Positions 49,281 through 58,378 of a DNA stretch of 64,000 bases are shown here, piece by piece. The notes under the pieces were generated by a model that saw only the letters and a program-made list of their open reading frames with translations, was not told the origin of the DNA and searched no databases. The DNA is from CAMLQK01 sp035690865 (GTDB taxonomy: Bacteria; Patescibacteriota; Saccharimonadia; Saccharimonadales; UBA4665). Positions within the stretch are counted from its first letter, which is position 1; every line of letters begins with the position of its first letter. The translations under genes were made by a program, and so were the position numbers. The stretch covers positions 191,955 through 255,954 of the forward strand of contig DASSKE010000004.1 in the NCBI GenBank assembly GCA_035690865.1. The letters are read 5' to 3'.

Positions 49281-49865
49281 ATGTCCGAAGCTCTAGATGT
49301 AGTACTCCGCCAACCCAACGATGAAGATGCGCTCGCAATTAGTAAACTTTTCGTAGATCGATACAACGATATTGTCCCCGGTTTTCAGAGCTGGAAAGCC
49401 AAACGTATCCGTTATTTGCAAACGCATGGCGAAGGCTACTTTCTTAACAAGATACATGATGCTACGCATCGTGAGACCGGGTACTTTGCCTGTATTGCAA
49501 CCGTTGAGGGAGAGCTTGCTGGCTTTGCCTACGCGGAAGCTGACAAAGGGAATAATCAGTTTGCAAGGCTAGTAGGCTTGGTTGTTGACCGCGCCTATGA
49601 GCATAAAGGCATTGGGTCGCAACTTGAAAAGAAACGTCAAGAATGGGCACTTGCGCAACGTAGGATTTTGTATGGCAAGCTTGTTTATGAGGGCGAAGGT
49701 GCCTGGGACTTTTACCGAAAGAATGGTTATCGTGAGATAGATACGTGGGGAGAGGACCAAACCACGTTTCGCCTCATTGCCCATCCGCTGCCAGATACGC
49801 CGCTGGTTACAACGAGTATCCATTGGCAGGTGCCGCGTGGCGATCAAGAGCCGCTGGTGTACTAG
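49281..49865 (+). CDS. GNAT family N-acetyltransferase
   Basis: A 194-residue protein from ATG 49281, with GAGG 9 bases upstream; TATAAT (49238-49243) is the -10 box. The core has VEGELAGFAYAE, LVGLVVDRAYEHKGIGSQLEKKRQEW with the acetyl-CoA loop (x-H-K-G-I-G-S), and YEGEGAWDFYRKNGYREI as motif B. The acceptor is unknown. It converges on the 49868 gene with a 2-base gap. Confidence 0.85.
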   Translation: MSEALDVVLRQPNDEDALAISKLFVDRYNDIVPGFQSWKAKRIRYLQTHGEGYFLNKIHDATHRETGYFACIATVEGELAGFAYAEADKGNNQFARLVGLVVDRAYEHKGIGSQLEKKRQEWALAQRRILYGKLVYEGEGAWDFYRKNGYREIDTWGEDQTTFRLIAHPLPDTPLVTTSIHWQVPRGDQEPLVY

Positions 49866-49867
49866 AT

Positions 49868-50545
49868 TTATAGGAACGCTGGAAAGCCGCGAAGCTTGCA
49901 GGTGTGGTTTTGGCCTGTCGAACGCGCACGCATATAAGGAATAATGCTCACCATGCTGCGAGGCGCAAAATGCTCTGCAGCAATCTTACCCCTGAACGCC
50001 GCGGTTAATTCGGCAGGCCCTTTAACCTGTACCAGCAAATCAGTACCTTCAACGACGCTCCAAGTTGGCCGCTGGCCTGGCTTGGGTAAAGGCAGATCTG
50101 GCAGCCTATCGGCAACTTCAGCGCGATCAAGATGTAGCCGAGCTGCTGGGCTAGTGGGAATGTCTACCAAAAAAGGGAGCGCTTTAGGTACTGATCCGGT
50201 GGCTAGCTCATCTTCCCCTACCGTTATCTCACCCGGCTCTGGTTGCATACACGGTTGTCGCAAAAGCTCGCCTATAGAGAACGCATTAAATAGCTCGCTG
50301 CTTACCTCGTCAGAAATGCGTCTATTATGCATTAAGGAATCCCGTTCAAGGCGAAGATTCTGCACCATAACACCGGCAATGGCTCGGCCAATTTGCGCAT
50401 TGCGTACATCTTGCGACTCGACCTCAGTTATCCAATGGAGCGTGGACTCGAGTATGTCGGTATGGTAGTCGCACGTGGCATTAATCGGAATGCTAAAAGC
50501 AAGCTCATCACGGTGCGGCGGTTTGGCTAATTTCTCGAATGACAT
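49868..50545 (-). CDS. Hypothetical protein
   Basis: A 225-residue soluble protein with no recognised domain. The N-terminal half is helical (VRNAQIGRAIAGVMVQNLRLERDSL) and the C-terminal half is beta-rich and Pro-rich (LPDLPLPKPGQRPTWSVVEGTDLLVQVKG). A TATACT lies about 25 bases upstream of the ATG, but there is no ribosome site. Nothing in the neighbourhood suggests a role. Confidence 0.5.
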   Translation of the reverse strand: MSFEKLAKPPHRDELAFSIPINATCDYHTDILESTLHWITEVESQDVRNAQIGRAIAGVMVQNLRLERDSLMHNRRISDEVSSELFNAFSIGELLRQPCMQPEPGEITVGEDELATGSVPKALPFLVDIPTSPAARLHLDRAEVADRLPDLPLPKPGQRPTWSVVEGTDLLVQVKGPAELTAAFRGKIAAEHFAPRSMVSIIPYMRARSTGQNHTCKLRGFPAFL

Positions 50546-50612
50546 ACACTGTTTCTTATCTAAAAATCTTAGTATACCAGTGTGCCGCCAACTGTCTGTT
50601 GTGCTTTTGTAG

Positions 50613-50918
50613 CTATTCCTCGATACTTACTTGCTGCGGATCAAAGGCGAGGTAATTTGAAAAGTCTTTCTTGACAATCTCGATAGCCGAAGGCTTTGGC
50701 TCAGGGTAACTCCAGGCGGCGTCGTGTGTCCAGGCTTCGCCCTGCCCTTTAACGTCAAAGTACTGACACACCCCTTTCCACGGGCAGGTATACGGTGTGT
50801 CGCTCTTGCGCAACTCAACTTTGACGCTCTTAGGTGGAAAGTACCAGTTGCGTTCAATAAAAATAAGTTCATCTTTGTCTGCCTCGGCTATGGTAACGCC
50901 ATTCATAACTGCCTTCAT
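50613..50918 (-). CDS. DUF427 domain protein
   Basis: A 101-residue protein with AAGGGGA 6 bases before the ATG. It fits DUF427: MKAVMNGVTIAEAD, the NWYFPPKSV strand, then SDTPYTCPWKGVCQYFDV with the conserved 'T.CPyKG.a.Y', DAAWSYPEPKPSA, and YLAFDP. The length matches the family. The fold is a small beta-tent, and the biochemical function is not established. Confidence 0.88.
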   Translation of the reverse strand: MKAVMNGVTIAEADKDELIFIERNWYFPPKSVKVELRKSDTPYTCPWKGVCQYFDVKGQGEAWTHDAAWSYPEPKPSAIEIVKKDFSNYLAFDPQQVSIEE

Positions 50919-50939
50919 GCTATCCCCTTACTTATTCTT

Positions 50940-51674
50940 TTAGTATACGCCTATTAACTGTCCTGCCTCACGATAATTCTGAACCAAATAGTCGGGGGCA
51001 TATGGTATATCGCCGGATGTAAATTGTCGCCACGAAGGCTCGTCGGAACAAACCGCCACAACTGTTGCCCCTGCTTGCTTGGCGGCGGCTACACCTGGTG
51101 CTGTATCTTCAAATACCAAAAGCCTGTCCGCATTCATGCGAGTACCGGCCAGCACGTATGAGTCAGGTGCGGGTTTGGGCGATAGGCCTAGCTGCGTAAC
51201 AGTGTCGCCGGTTATGGTACATTCTGGCGTAAGATGAGCGTCTAAGCCGTAACGTGTAACGGCCGCTGCTAAGGTGTGCCATGGGGCCGCAGTTACCAGC
51301 GCGGTCTTGTCCTTAAAATGTCTTGCGACGTGTTTAAAGAAGTCGGTTGCGCCAGGTATCTCGTTGTATCCGTGCGTATGGACTAGCTCGTTAAAATACG
51401 TATCGCGTGCCGCTACTACCGCTCTCAAGACTGGATTATCGGCGTAATCGCGATCTTTAATAGCGCCGGCAGCATATAAAATGCCACCTAAAATATCCAG
51501 GGTGCTGGAGCCATAGGTGGCACCTTTGGCATGCTCTTCTTTGCTTATATAACCAAATCCATGGTCAGCAAATGCCTTGTAACGGGCGGCGTGGTGAAGT
51601 GGAAAGGTGTCAAAAAGGGTGCCTTCGGCATCAAAAGCGACGGCGTCAAATTCGTGAAGTGTAAGTTTTGTCAT
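50940..51674 (-). CDS. HAD phosphatase, beta-phosphoglucomutase-like, with DxE motif
   Basis: A 244-residue protein. Motif I is AFDAEGTLFDT: the nucleophile Asp is kept but the second, general acid/base Asp is Glu. The cap follows (LHHAARYKAFADHGFGY), then VTAAPW (II), SPKPAPDSYVLAG with the motif III Lys, and VFEDTAPGVAAAKQAGATVVAVC (IV). The family includes beta-phosphoglucomutase and sugar phosphatases; the Asp-to-Glu change leaves activity uncertain. TATACT (51681-51686, minus strand) is 6 bases before the ATG, so it is probably leaderless. Confidence 0.82.
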   Translation of the reverse strand: MTKLTLHEFDAVAFDAEGTLFDTFPLHHAARYKAFADHGFGYISKEEHAKGATYGSSTLDILGGILYAAGAIKDRDYADNPVLRAVVAARDTYFNELVHTHGYNEIPGATDFFKHVARHFKDKTALVTAAPWHTLAAAVTRYGLDAHLTPECTITGDTVTQLGLSPKPAPDSYVLAGTRMNADRLLVFEDTAPGVAAAKQAGATVVAVCSDEPSWRQFTSGDIPYAPDYLVQNYREAGQLIGVY

Positions 51675-51688
51675 ACAATGAGTATACG

Positions 51689-52402
51689 TTAATGTTCATG
51701 AGCACCGCTATGGGAGTGCACTAATCCTCGTTCGAGGTTAGCGTCCGAAGGCCAGAATCGCGCGGCTTGATACATACCGAGTGCCATGCCTGCCACGTGG
51801 TCGATAAGACCGTGGCCAGTCGTTTGCACGCCAGCGCCGACAACTGCCGCCGCAGATGATCCCAGATCGAGCTTGGCATGCACATAAAAATCATCAATAT
51901 CTTTGGTGAGCTCCAGATTATCCGAATTGCGAGCGGCTCGTTGCATTTTGCCACCAACCCATACTAATGCTCCCGACAGCGCCAGAGAAGCCATAGTGGT
52001 GCCCAGGTGCCCGTAGCTTAGTACATCAAAGCGCATAGGCTCCTCGCCCTGCAATGACTCAAACGTTCCGTAACCGGACATGCCGGCTGCGCCGAGTGCA
52101 GTCCAGCTCATAAGCCGGTAGGTGTTTCTGCGGTGCTTGCGCCTTTCTTCTTGCGAAGGCTGAGGAGTGTTATCCTCTTGGCCTCGTGCATGCCTGCGAA
52201 TGGCGGTAAGCTGACGTATATAACTTATGTCGGCTAGGTTATGGACGCCGTCGAGCATGGCTAGCCCGGATTGTTTAAGAGCGGCAAAGGCTATTTCTGG
52301 CAGGCCATTTGCAACCTTAAGGCTGGCTACGAGGGTATCCCCGGCCGTTACCGGCGATTCCTTTGAACGAGTGAAACGATATTTTGGTGCATAATTCTTC
52401 AT
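51689..52402 (-). CDS. Degenerate cation diffusion facilitator (CDF)-like membrane protein
   Basis: A 237-residue protein. GLAMLDGVHNLADISYIR resembles the CDF segment 'S.all.D..Hsl.D', and YVHAKLDLGSSAAAVVGAGVQTTGHGLIDHVAGMALGMYQAARF follows the later span with its H/D metal site. The C-terminus is His-rich (HSHSGAHEH). Only three or four hydrophobic segments are visible where CDF exporters have six, so it may be a reduced or regulatory relative. It lies next to the MarR gene, in the same direction. Confidence 0.5.
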   Translation of the reverse strand: MKNYAPKYRFTRSKESPVTAGDTLVASLKVANGLPEIAFAALKQSGLAMLDGVHNLADISYIRQLTAIRRHARGQEDNTPQPSQEERRKHRRNTYRLMSWTALGAAGMSGYGTFESLQGEEPMRFDVLSYGHLGTTMASLALSGALVWVGGKMQRAARNSDNLELTKDIDDFYVHAKLDLGSSAAAVVGAGVQTTGHGLIDHVAGMALGMYQAARFWPSDANLERGLVHSHSGAHEH

Positions 52403-52475
52403 ACTTACTTAGCATGAAGAAAAGCGACAGATTATGCAAATCTGTCGCAATCCTTTGTAATTTGACCCGTACGAA

Positions 52476-52916
52476 CTATACGTCTATCTGAGAAAGACCT
52501 TCTAGTACGTTGCCGAAAGTGTCAATGTCTTGCTGGCCAAAGTCGTTGCCGAGCAAACCGCGGAGGTCACTATTCATGCGCTTTTCAACTGCTTGAATTG
52601 TCTTTTGACCTTTTTTGGTTGCTACAATCAGGCGAACCCGCGCGTCACGAGGATCACTCTTTGTTTCGACAAACTGCTTCGAGCGCAGTGTATTCAGGAG
52701 GGCTGTGATATACGTTGTTTTAACGCCAAACACCTCAGCGAGGTCAGTTACCCGGATGCCGCCATTGGCAGTTTTGCTGCTTGCCAGCCCCAGGACTAAC
52801 CACTCTGCGGAGGTTAGCTCGTGTTTACTTAATATGCGGCCACGAAAAGTGTTCAGATGGCGCGCGGCAACCATTTGGTGGATGCCTAATTCGTATGCTT
52901 TGTGGTGTTTTACCAT
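52476..52916 (-). CDS. MarR-family transcriptional regulator
   Basis: A 146-residue winged-helix regulator: ELTSAEWLVLGLA, the DNA-recognition helix VTDLAEVFGVKTTYITALLNTLRSKQFVET, and the wing KSDPRDARVRLIVATKKG, all in the standard MarR order. AAGGA precedes the ATG by 10 bases. MarR proteins bind as dimers to palindromes near their own gene; the 206-base upstream gap contains GTAAC-TATC-GTTAC near 53056-53071, a candidate site. The downstream CDF-like gene and upstream PNPOx gene are possible targets. Confidence 0.88.
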   Translation of the reverse strand: MVKHHKAYELGIHQMVAARHLNTFRGRILSKHELTSAEWLVLGLASSKTANGGIRVTDLAEVFGVKTTYITALLNTLRSKQFVETKSDPRDARVRLIVATKKGQKTIQAVEKRMNSDLRGLLGNDFGQQDIDTFGNVLEGLSQIDV

Positions 52917-53055
52917 TTCCGCCGTCCTTCAACTCAAACTAACTAATTCGCATAGTTTACCATCAAGTTGACTGTTTTACCAGTGCATATAGTGACTAAT
53001 ACAACACACGCTTTATGTAACTCCTTTTATTTTCAAAAAGCTTGCGCTTAAGAAA

Positions 53056-53072
53056 GTAACTATCGTTACAAT
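53056..53072. promoter_or_regulatory. Short inverted repeat, candidate MarR operator
   Basis: GTAAC, four bases, GTTAC in the 206-base gap between the MarR gene and the PNPOx-like gene. The arms are only 5 bases, so chance occurrence is possible. No other gene or clear hairpin was seen in this gap. Confidence 0.3.
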
Positions 53073-53122
53073 TATTGACGGCAGAACGGTGTGTTGTAGT
53101 GATTAATAGAGTTGGCAGAATA

Positions 53123-53596
53123 CTATGAAGTAGGCACGTTTTCGATACTAATGCCGCCCTCACCTGGCTCCGGGCGGAATACCGAAAGTTTGCACTCAGA
53201 CGGCGTAATACGCATCAACTTGACTTCGCCAGTATGCATTTTGCTGACTGGCGGCACCCAGGCAAACTGCCCTGGCGGGTGCACCTGAGCAATCATACGG
53301 AAGGCGCTGTCGTGTTCGTCACCAGTTGGTACTTCTTCGGCTGTTCCCATAACTTGTACGGTGGTTTGCTGATAATCATCGGCAACCACGAGTGATACGT
53401 TCGGATTGGCTGCAATATTAGCATATTTTGCGGTTCCGGTTGTGGTAAGAAAGTAGAATCGGAAGTCGTTATCTACAACAAAGTAGATGGCCGCACCATG
53501 CGGAATGCTGTGCTTGTCAACCGTGGACAGCACTGCTATTTTTTGTGTATGTAAAAACTCTAACGCATGCTTTTGGCTGGGTGTATGTGTGCTCAT
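53123..53596 (-). CDS. Pyridoxamine 5'-phosphate oxidase-like flavin protein
   Basis: A 157-residue split-barrel protein: LHTQKIAVLSTVDKHSIPHGAAIYFVVDNDFRFYFLT, then KYANIAANPNVSLVVAD and VQVMGTAEEV. This is the FMN-binding pattern of general-stress/PNPOx-like proteins, which may reduce flavins, F420 or related cofactors or bind haem. The substrate is not assigned. TATATT lies 7 bases before the ATG (minus strand), so the start is probably leaderless. Confidence 0.85.
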   Translation of the reverse strand: MSTHTPSQKHALEFLHTQKIAVLSTVDKHSIPHGAAIYFVVDNDFRFYFLTTTGTAKYANIAANPNVSLVVADDYQQTTVQVMGTAEEVPTGDEHDSAFRMIAQVHPPGQFAWVPPVSKMHTGEVKLMRITPSECKLSVFRPEPGEGGISIENVPTS

Positions 53597-53692
53597 ACTA
53601 TGTAATATATCATATGTAAACTGTCAGTACATATCAGATAAAGAGGGGTTCTGCTATACTATAACCGTCAACCAAATAAAGGAGTAATCCCT

Positions 53693-54004
53693 ATGGCGCT
53701 AGACCCACACTATCAGGATCTTTTTAAACAAACAGAGCATTTGCGCTACCAGGTGCACGATGCTATTGATGACCGTAACCACCCGTCTGCTCACGCATTG
53801 CATACCGAGCTTGAGCACCTCGAGAACGATATTCAGGGGCAAAGACATCCGCGTGACGTAGAGAACCGCGTCAAGAATATCCAGCGATTGCTTATTGAGG
53901 CGCGTAGCAACCAACATAGCTACATGAGCGTAGACGATGCCGATCACTTTCACCGAACATATGAAGGCATGCGCCAAAATATCCGTAAATTCAACAATTA
54001 CTAG
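53693..54004 (+). CDS. Small helical hypothetical protein
   Basis: A 103-residue protein with AAAGGAG 9 bases before the ATG and TATACT (53655-53660) as -10 box. It is entirely helical and rich in His, Asp and Glu (HLRYQVHDAIDDRNHPSAHALHTELEHLEND), with heptad-like spacing that suggests a helical hairpin. The His content could bind metal. Function is unknown. It converges on the 54010 gene with a 5-base gap. Confidence 0.65.
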   Translation: MALDPHYQDLFKQTEHLRYQVHDAIDDRNHPSAHALHTELEHLENDIQGQRHPRDVENRVKNIQRLLIEARSNQHSYMSVDDADHFHRTYEGMRQNIRKFNNY

Positions 54005-54009
54005 AATTA

Positions 54010-55806
54010 CTAGGCCGGACGAACTTGCTCGAACATTGTTAGGAGCTTTTCGGTGGCGGCTTCGAGCCGCTCACCATCTTCTATATTTCCCAACATATGT
54101 CGTAACGGTGCAAAGTCAACCTTCCCCTGTAAGCTGCTAATATATTCGTAATCAACCGTAGCGACGTTATTATCTCGGGCACTGGCAATATTCGCTTCTT
54201 TTTGCGGGCGCAGTTTGTGTCGCAACGCAAGATTATAATCCTCGTCCGTAAGCGTGAGTGCGGAGATGCCCCACTCACGAGGTCCGCCTGCTCCACGTTG
54301 CCGCAGTGTCGCACGTAAGGCAACGCCCAGGTCTGGTGGGAACAGCAACGCTATCGACAACTCATGGAGTATCGGCTCAAGTTGCTGCTTTTCGGCCGAA
54401 CCATCTTGCAAGGTGTCGTATAAAGAGAGCGCATCACCGGCAATAAGAGCCAGGCTGCGCCGGTACTGGGCAACCCCGGCTTCGGCGTTATGCGGTTCCA
54501 AAAAGAGTACTTTATAGGCAGCCAACGCGGCTTCGTCGAATTGCAGCGAGTAACGGGCTGCTTGCGTCAATTGAGCGTGCTCTTCTTTGTGCTTCTTCTT
54601 TTGGGGTCGAACCGCAGTCTGCATAAACGACAGAGCGGTGTCAAAATCACCCTCAACACGTTCGGGATTGAACGATTTTATCCAGCGGACGGTGCCCATG
54701 GCTTGTTCGGCATACAACCAGGCTAAATCGCGCACGTGCAAAAGCTTGCCACCGTCATTCTCGAGGTATTGGACCATGCGCTCCGACAAAGTTTCGGCCA
54801 TAAATTGCCGTCCCTGTTCAGAAGCCATCGGCTCGTCTATAGGCGTAAGCTGTTCAAACCAACTCTCGGGCCGCTCACCTATCGAATGGCCCTCTATCAA
54901 GCTTTGCGCATAGGCCTCGGTGTCTTCCCACTGTTTTGTCATCATAATATCAAGCAGCGCGCTAACTTTGCCCAGGAATACTGTTGCCTGGTGCGGTGGC
55001 TTTGGCTTGGTGATGGGGCCGCTTTTTGCTTTGGCGGCTCTATTTTTGCGTTGGGCCTCGTCTTCAAAATGTGCCATAAGGGCTTTGGCAGTGCCTAATC
55101 CTTTCTTGGGGTCAGGATAGGCATCGTTGGCGAGCCAAGCGGGCACAATGCAGAGCTGGCCCATCGTCCGTTCGGTGCCAATGCGGACAGGCAAGCCGAA
55201 GCGGGCATCAGGCTTTATCCGCACCAAGTCATAACGCTCGTCAAACTCCGTTGTTTCAGAAAAGCGTGTCGGGGCAAGCGGGTACACTGGATCAGTCTCG
55301 CCAGTGGGCATATAGTGTAGTGCTCCTAGGCACATCAGAAGCTGCATAAAAGGAATGTTGGGGTTGTCGGGCGTGTAGTTACGATAGCCCCGCTCCACTG
55401 CTGTGCGAATCGTTTGCCGCCAGGCCGCACTCGTGGTTACGTTAGGGCCGTCTTTTCTGCCCATAAAATGATAGGCCATTATGCCAACCGAATCGGTACG
55501 CAATGCCGCGGTTATCGCCCGTGTAGGGTCGGCGTCGTCTACACCGATGCGCGCCGCTTCTTTGGCTTTGGTGAGCGCCCCATGGGCAAGGTGGGGCTTT
55601 AGTAGAGCCTGGCCTTGGTCGACAGCCGATTGGTGGAGCTCGACATACATTGACGCTACATGTGGTGCCGAGCTGGCCGTAAGAGTCGAAATCGGGCCAC
55701 AGGCCTGCGTCAATTCCTTTAGCTCATCAATTGGATACAAACCGAACCTATATCGGGAGGGTGGCGTGTTTAAATACTGCGCGATTGCTTCGTGTCGTTC
55801 GGTCAT
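54010..55806 (-). CDS. Hypothetical protein, 598 residues
   Basis: A large soluble protein of predicted mostly helical structure without a recognised domain. It contains a basic linker (EDEAQRKNRAAKAKSGPITKPKPPHQ) near residues 245-270 and a tetratricopeptide-like region near 420-470 (AALAAYKVLFLEPHNAEAGVAQYRRSL). No signal peptide or membrane span. No clear ribosome site precedes the ATG. It stands alone between convergent and divergent neighbours. Confidence 0.55.
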   Translation of the reverse strand: MTERHEAIAQYLNTPPSRYRFGLYPIDELKELTQACGPISTLTASSAPHVASMYVELHQSAVDQGQALLKPHLAHGALTKAKEAARIGVDDADPTRAITAALRTDSVGIMAYHFMGRKDGPNVTTSAAWRQTIRTAVERGYRNYTPDNPNIPFMQLLMCLGALHYMPTGETDPVYPLAPTRFSETTEFDERYDLVRIKPDARFGLPVRIGTERTMGQLCIVPAWLANDAYPDPKKGLGTAKALMAHFEDEAQRKNRAAKAKSGPITKPKPPHQATVFLGKVSALLDIMMTKQWEDTEAYAQSLIEGHSIGERPESWFEQLTPIDEPMASEQGRQFMAETLSERMVQYLENDGGKLLHVRDLAWLYAEQAMGTVRWIKSFNPERVEGDFDTALSFMQTAVRPQKKKHKEEHAQLTQAARYSLQFDEAALAAYKVLFLEPHNAEAGVAQYRRSLALIAGDALSLYDTLQDGSAEKQQLEPILHELSIALLFPPDLGVALRATLRQRGAGGPREWGISALTLTDEDYNLALRHKLRPQKEANIASARDNNVATVDYEYISSLQGKVDFAPLRHMLGNIEDGERLEAATEKLLTMFEQVRPA

Positions 55807-55884
55807 ATTTTCCCTTAGTCAGTACTTCAGATGCTAGCAAGCAGACCTGTGTGCGTCAATAGTGTATGGGCTGAGGCAAAAAGG

Positions 55885-55913
55885 TTGTGCTAAGCGTGCA
55901 AGTCATCTATAAT
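55885..55913 (+). promoter_or_regulatory. Promoter of the glucan operon
   Basis: TTGTGC (55885-55890), spacer of exactly 17 bases, TATAAT (55908-55913). The predicted start near 55920 leaves a leader of about 25 bases before ATG 55946, with only a weak TAGGG. Confidence 0.75.
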
Positions 55914-55945
55914 GCGAACTAGAAAACGTAGGGTAACGACTGCAT

Positions 55946-57166
55946 ATGCGAATTATGATGCTTGGGTGGGAATTACATCCACACAATAGCGGGGGTTTGG
56001 GCGTGGCATGTTATCAGCTCTGTAAGTCGCTTGCTCAAAACGGCGCTGATATTGAGTTTATTGTGCCCTACACCGCCGAGCATGACATTGATTTTATGAA
56101 GGTCACACCAGCTTCGCCACAAGGTGTGATTGATGTGCAGCAAACGGGTGGCGCATACGATAGCTATAAATATGTTTATACCGATGGCCATGTGGAATAC
56201 AAAGATATATTCGGCCAGCAGCAGCTCTTTGAGCACGCTGTTAACGAGCTGGCGAAACACAAAACAGATACATTTGACATTATTCATGCCCACGACTGGC
56301 TAACCTTTAGGGCTGCCTTGCGCCTCAAGCAGCAAACCGGCCTGCCGTTAGTGGTACACTTGCACTCAATAGAACGCGACCGGGCTGGTGGCAACGCCGG
56401 TAATCCGCTTGTGCGCGAAATAGAATCGCTTGCTTTACTCATGGCAGATCAAATTATCGCCGTAAGCGAGCATACAAAGCAAAGCATCGTCGACGACTAC
56501 GCCATTCCGGCCGACAAAATAACCGTTGTGCACAACAGCATTGATAAAACAATGCTGCCAATGCTAGAGGGCGAAAGCTCGTATAAGTATTTAGTGGATC
56601 TAAAAGATCAAGGGTATCGAGTGGTAGTAAGCTTAAGCCGGTTGACACTGCAAAAGAATCTGGTGAATTTGCTCTATGCCGCCAAGGCCGTTATTGATCG
56701 TGTGCCTAAAACCATGTTCCTGATTGTAGGCAGCGGCGAGCAATATTTTGAGCTGGTTGGCCTGGCTGCCGACTTGGGAATCTCAAAGAATGTGCTGTTT
56801 ACCGGTTTCTTGCGGGGTAAACGCTGGCGTGACGCCTACGCTATTGGCGACTTGTTTGTAATGCCATCTATTTCGGAGCCGTTTGGCCTGACCGCTCTTG
56901 AGGCGGTTGCCTACGGTTCGCCGGTGCTCATCAGCAAACAATCAGGTGTGGCCGAAGTACTTAATAATTGTCTTAAGGTCGATTTTTGGGATATTAAAGG
57001 AATGGCCGACAAAATTGCCGCCGTCGTGCAGAGCGACGCCTTGCGTGACGAATTACATGCCAATGCCTTTGTTGAATATGATCGCCTCACTTGGGATGAT
57101 TCTGCCCGTAAGCTATTTTCGGTGTATGATCGTCATGCCCTGGCTCAAGGGAGTGTAGCAGCATGA
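55946..57166 (+). CDS. Glycogen synthase-like glycosyltransferase (GT4/GT5 type)
   Basis: A 406-residue GT-B enzyme. The start MMLGWELHPHNSGGLGVACYQLCKSL has the K/S-x-G-G-L loop of glycogen synthases. Next come FDIIHAHDW, VVHLHSIERDRAG, AVSEHTKQSI, VVSLSRLTLQKN and the C-terminal SEPFGLTALEAVAYGSPVLIS with the catalytic Glu pair. It likely extends an alpha-glucan. Its TGA overlaps the ATG of the GH57 gene (ATGA). The gene order GT, GH57, GH15 points to synthesis and breakdown of an intracellular storage glucan. Confidence 0.85.
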   Translation: MRIMMLGWELHPHNSGGLGVACYQLCKSLAQNGADIEFIVPYTAEHDIDFMKVTPASPQGVIDVQQTGGAYDSYKYVYTDGHVEYKDIFGQQQLFEHAVNELAKHKTDTFDIIHAHDWLTFRAALRLKQQTGLPLVVHLHSIERDRAGGNAGNPLVREIESLALLMADQIIAVSEHTKQSIVDDYAIPADKITVVHNSIDKTMLPMLEGESSYKYLVDLKDQGYRVVVSLSRLTLQKNLVNLLYAAKAVIDRVPKTMFLIVGSGEQYFELVGLAADLGISKNVLFTGFLRGKRWRDAYAIGDLFVMPSISEPFGLTALEAVAYGSPVLISKQSGVAEVLNNCLKVDFWDIKGMADKIAAVVQSDALRDELHANAFVEYDRLTWDDSARKLFSVYDRHALAQGSVAA

Positions 57167-58371
57167 GTCGCGCTATTGTTTTGTACTTGCACGTACATCA
57201 GCCGTATCGGGTACGGCCGTATACTGTTTTTGACATTGCAAGCGACCATAACTATTTTGATGCCGACTTTAACGACCGCACAAGCAATCAGCGCATTCTA
57301 CAAAAAGTTGCCGAAAAATCGTACATTCCTACTAACCAACGTCTTCTAAAGCTGCTGCAAGATCACCCGGAGTTCCGCTTTAGTATGTCCATTACCGGTA
57401 CCGTTATGGAACAATTGGAGCAGTGGGCACCAGCAGCGCTCCAAAGCTTTAAAGATTTAGTTGCCACAGGTAGGGTCGAAATTGTAGCCGAAACGTATCA
57501 TCACAGCCTGGCCTTCTTTTATTCGCGCGATGAGTTTGAAGCGCAAGTCGCTATGCACCGTAGTGCCGTGCAGCGCCACTTTGGTCAGACTCCCACCGTT
57601 TTTCGTAATACCGAACTTGCCTACAATAACGATTTAGCGCAGTGGGCTGACCGAGCTGGTTACACAGGTATTTTGGCCGAAGGTTGGGACCCGGTGCTCG
57701 GGTGGCGCAGCCCTAACTTTGTGTATCGTCCGGCAAATACGCAAAATATTAAGCTCCTGCTCAAAAACTACAAATTGAGTGATGATATTGCCTTTCGTTT
57801 TGGCGACCGCGACTGGTCGGAATGGCCACTCACAGCCGACAAGTTTGCTCATTGGCTTAACGAGACCCGCCCGGCCACTAACTTTAACCTTTTTATGGAT
57901 TACGAAACCTTTGGCGAGCACCAGTGGGAAGAATCGGGCATTTTTGACTTCCTCGATCACCTGCCTGCCGAGTGGCTTAAAATTCCCGAAAATAAGTTTA
58001 TGACTGCCAGCCAGCTCATTAACACCTTTGAAGCAGCTGACTACATTGACGTGCCCAACACTACTACCTGGGCAGACACTGAGCGTGATTTAAGTGCCTG
58101 GCTTGGCAACACTATGCAAGCCGAGGCAATTGCCGATATTTATTCCTTGCATAGAGCGGTGTTGCAGGCCGACGACGAACAATTGTTGACTGATTGGCGA
58201 CGGCTCCAAACTTCCGACCACTTTTATTACATGTGCACCAAGTGGTTCCGCGACGGCGACATTCACGCCTATTTTAGCCCATATCAAAACCCCTACGACG
58301 CCTTTATTTACTACATGAATGCTTACCGCGACTTAAAACATCGGCTGCAAGCAAAAGGAATTGCGGTATAA
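57163..58371 (+). CDS. GH57 family alpha-glucanase or transferase
   Basis: A 402-residue GH57 enzyme. The start YLHVHQPYRVRPY is the family entry motif. The nucleophile Glu151 is in FRNTELAYNN and the acid/base Asp246 in MDYETFGEHQ; WSEWPLTADKFAHWL lies between. GH57 members cut or rearrange alpha-1,4 or alpha-1,6 glucans. No signal peptide is present, so it acts in the cytoplasm. It is translationally coupled to the glycosyltransferase, and the promoter of the GH15 gene lies within its last codons. Confidence 0.88.
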   Translation: MSRAIVLYLHVHQPYRVRPYTVFDIASDHNYFDADFNDRTSNQRILQKVAEKSYIPTNQRLLKLLQDHPEFRFSMSITGTVMEQLEQWAPAALQSFKDLVATGRVEIVAETYHHSLAFFYSRDEFEAQVAMHRSAVQRHFGQTPTVFRNTELAYNNDLAQWADRAGYTGILAEGWDPVLGWRSPNFVYRPANTQNIKLLLKNYKLSDDIAFRFGDRDWSEWPLTADKFAHWLNETRPATNFNLFMDYETFGEHQWEESGIFDFLDHLPAEWLKIPENKFMTASQLINTFEAADYIDVPNTTTWADTERDLSAWLGNTMQAEAIADIYSLHRAVLQADDEQLLTDWRRLQTSDHFYYMCTKWFRDGDIHAYFSPYQNPYDAFIYYMNAYRDLKHRLQAKGIAV

Positions 58372-58372
58372 T
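58367..58372 (+). promoter_or_regulatory. Internal -10 box for the GH15 gene, leaderless
   Basis: TATAAT lies inside the last codons of the GH57 gene, 6 bases before ATG 58379, with a possible CTGCAA 16 bases further upstream (58345-58350). It would let the GH15 gene be transcribed separately from the operon. Confidence 0.6.
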
Positions 58373-58378
58373 ACGCTT

